From Pelosinus sp. IPA-1 (GTDB lineage Bacteria; Bacillota; Negativicutes; DSM-13327): a stretch of DNA of 64,000 nt. The stretch's first letter is position 1. Every line of letters begins with the position of its first letter. The position numbers were made by a program, and so were the translations under genes. The notes under the pieces are model-generated. The model saw only the letters and a list, made by a program, of their open reading frames with translations. It made no database searches and was not told where the DNA came from. The DNA lies in contig NZ_BSVC01000008.1 of NCBI RefSeq assembly GCF_030269905.1, forward strand, positions 1 through 64,000, written 5' to 3'. Positions 62,889 through 64,000 of this stretch are shown here, piece after piece.

Positions 62889-63914
62889 ATGTGGAAAAAA
62901 ACTGTCCAACTTCATCGAAAAATTGCTCCTGAGTTTATTGCGACTATTGAAGAAAGATACGATATCTTGCGATCAATTCAACATGTCGAGCCTGTAGGGC
63001 GTAGAGCGTTAGCTGCTATCTTAGATAAAGGCGAACGAGTTGTAAGAGCCCAAGTGGATTTTTTGAAAAATGCTGGTTTAGTAGATGTTTCTTCTATGGG
63101 GATGACAATCACCCGTGAAGGACAGCTCATGTTGAAGGATTTGTCGGAATATATAAAAGTTCTTCATGGACTTACCGTATTAGAAGATGAACTTTCGGAG
63201 AAATTAGGACTTAAGCAGGTTATTATCATTCCTGGTGATAGTGAGACTGATACAACGGTTCGCAGGGAACTAGGTCGAGCTGCTGCTAATGTTTTGGCCC
63301 AGTACTTAATAAAAGATGATATGATTGTTGCCGTCAGTGGTGGAACTATTATGGCCAATGTGGCAGAATCCATTCATTTTACACAACCGACAGTTACTGT
63401 TGTTCCAGCCCGGGGCGGACTTGGTGAAAAGGTGGAAAACCAGGCCAATACCATTGCTGCTGCGATGGCGAACAAATTAGGCGGAAAGTATCGTATGATT
63501 CACGTTCCAGAAGGTGTCAGTGAAGAAATGGTCGGCGCGATGATGGCAAATAATAGCAATATCCTTACTGTGGCAGATATGATTAAGCGTGCCGATGTTC
63601 TGATACATGGTATCGGTCAAGCCAGAGAAATGGCTGTAAGGCGAGGCTTTGATGAGGAATTTGTATCTAAATTAATTAGTAGTGGTGCAGTTGGCGAAGC
63701 ATTAGGTCATTATTGCACCTTAGAAGGTAAAAATATTTATATTACCAGTAGTGTGGGTTTACATTTGGATGATTTGGCAGATATCGGTGTAGTAGTAGCT
63801 GTAGCTGGAGGCCAAAAAAAGGCCGAGGCTATTGTCGCTGTTACTAGCGCAGGTGGAGAGGACGTACTGATTACAGACGAATCGGCTGCCAAAGCCATTC
63901 AGAGTATAATATAA
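62889..63914 (+). CDS. cggR: CggR-type central glycolytic genes repressor
   Basis: 341 residues from ATG 62889 (GAGGGAAA 6-12 bases upstream). An earlier ATG at 62856 lies inside the operator and is rejected. An N-terminal winged helix (PVGRRALAAILDKGERVVRAQ) is followed by a sugar-phosphate-binding SorC domain (VVPARGGLGEKVENQANTIA; VLIHGIGQAREM). It represses the gap operon until fructose-1,6-bisphosphate is present. Confidence 0.93.
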   Translation: MWKKTVQLHRKIAPEFIATIEERYDILRSIQHVEPVGRRALAAILDKGERVVRAQVDFLKNAGLVDVSSMGMTITREGQLMLKDLSEYIKVLHGLTVLEDELSEKLGLKQVIIIPGDSETDTTVRRELGRAAANVLAQYLIKDDMIVAVSGGTIMANVAESIHFTQPTVTVVPARGGLGEKVENQANTIAAAMANKLGGKYRMIHVPEGVSEEMVGAMMANNSNILTVADMIKRADVLIHGIGQAREMAVRRGFDEEFVSKLISSGAVGEALGHYCTLEGKNIYITSSVGLHLDDLADIGVVVAVAGGQKKAEAIVAVTSAGGEDVLITDESAAKAIQSII

Positions 63915-63983
63915 GCTTTAATAGCATATCCATGAATGTTATTAGGCAAAAACAAACATATTATAATGGGGAGGTTTTTTTAA

Positions 63984-64000
63984 ATGGCAGTAAAAGTAGC
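63984..64000 (+). CDS. gap: Start of a glyceraldehyde-3-phosphate dehydrogenase gene (cut by the window end)
   Basis: ATG at 63984 preceded by GGGGAGG begins MAVKV, the usual N-terminus of GapA (Rossmann strand before INGFGRIGR). Only five codons are visible, so the call rests mainly on its place directly after cggR. A TATAAT at about 63962-63967 could be a second promoter. Confidence 0.7.

Overview
The window looks like a chromosome segment of a diderm, endospore-lineage Firmicute of the Negativicutes, most likely a Pelosinus/Sporomusa-like member of the Sporomusaceae. Two TolC-MFP-RND export systems require an outer membrane. In the same window a CggR-type repressor with a CggR-like operator precedes gap, which is a Firmicutes arrangement, together with pyruvate kinase carrying a C-terminal PEP-utiliser domain and anaerobic glpABC. 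The genus is inferred; there is no rRNA here.

Layout. 0-6.4 kb: the 3' end of a tetrathionate-reductase-type molybdoenzyme gene, a decayed usp tail, a RadC-like gene, then arsD-arsA, a 124-bp repeat, arsR, acr3, a small membrane protein and a ferredoxin. 6.4-15.8 kb (minus strand): a two-component system, two small secreted proteins and a TolC-MFP-RND pump. 15.9-22.5 kb: a lipoate-centred redox cluster with lipoate ligase, diverging from dihydrolipoamide dehydrogenase, a stand-alone HdrA-like domain, a ferredoxin, a DGC-GcvH fusion, two further DGC proteins, a SurA-like/thioredoxin fusion and a CcdA-like membrane protein, ending in a fragment of a lost acr3. 22.7-33.9 kb: CDF pump, two-part permease, FmdE-like protein, TauE/SafE permease, a second TolC-MFP-RND set, a frameshifted CC/Se-motif protein, an ArsP-type permease, an ArsR regulator and a mini-thioredoxin. 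34.0-34.6 kb: a structured RNA with its own promoter and terminator. 35.0-40.1 kb: ttrBCA-like respiratory reductase. 40.4-50 kb: Cys-rich peptide, arsC, Usp, LysR regulator, pstSCAB-phoU, a second arsC, CoA-disulfide reductase-rhodanese and an arsP remnant. 50.3-64 kb: an enolase paralogue lacking the catalytic lysine, glpFK, glpABC, an MCP-PhnD fusion, pyk, cggR and the first codons of gap.

How it fits together. Most of 0-50 kb deals with arsenic, metals or chalcogen oxyanions: arsenite efflux (Acr3, ArsA/ArsD), arsenate reduction (two thioredoxin-type ArsC), ArsP-type permeases, high-affinity phosphate uptake, a respiratory reductase of the tetrathionate/selenate class and two RND pumps. 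Relics of acr3, arsP, usp and a second ttrA-like gene, plus a duplicated promoter region, show repeated duplication and deletion of these modules. The best candidate for an undescribed system is 15.9-22.5 kb. There a dedicated lipoate ligase and dihydrolipoamide dehydrogenase seem to serve a protein that carries a lipoyl domain on a putative metal-binding DGC domain, alongside HdrA-like, ferredoxin and thioredoxin/CcdA partners. A dithiol cofactor and metalloid efflux genes suggest thiol-based metalloid or sulfur chemistry, but this is inference. The region from 50 kb on is ordinary glycerol and lower-glycolysis metabolism.
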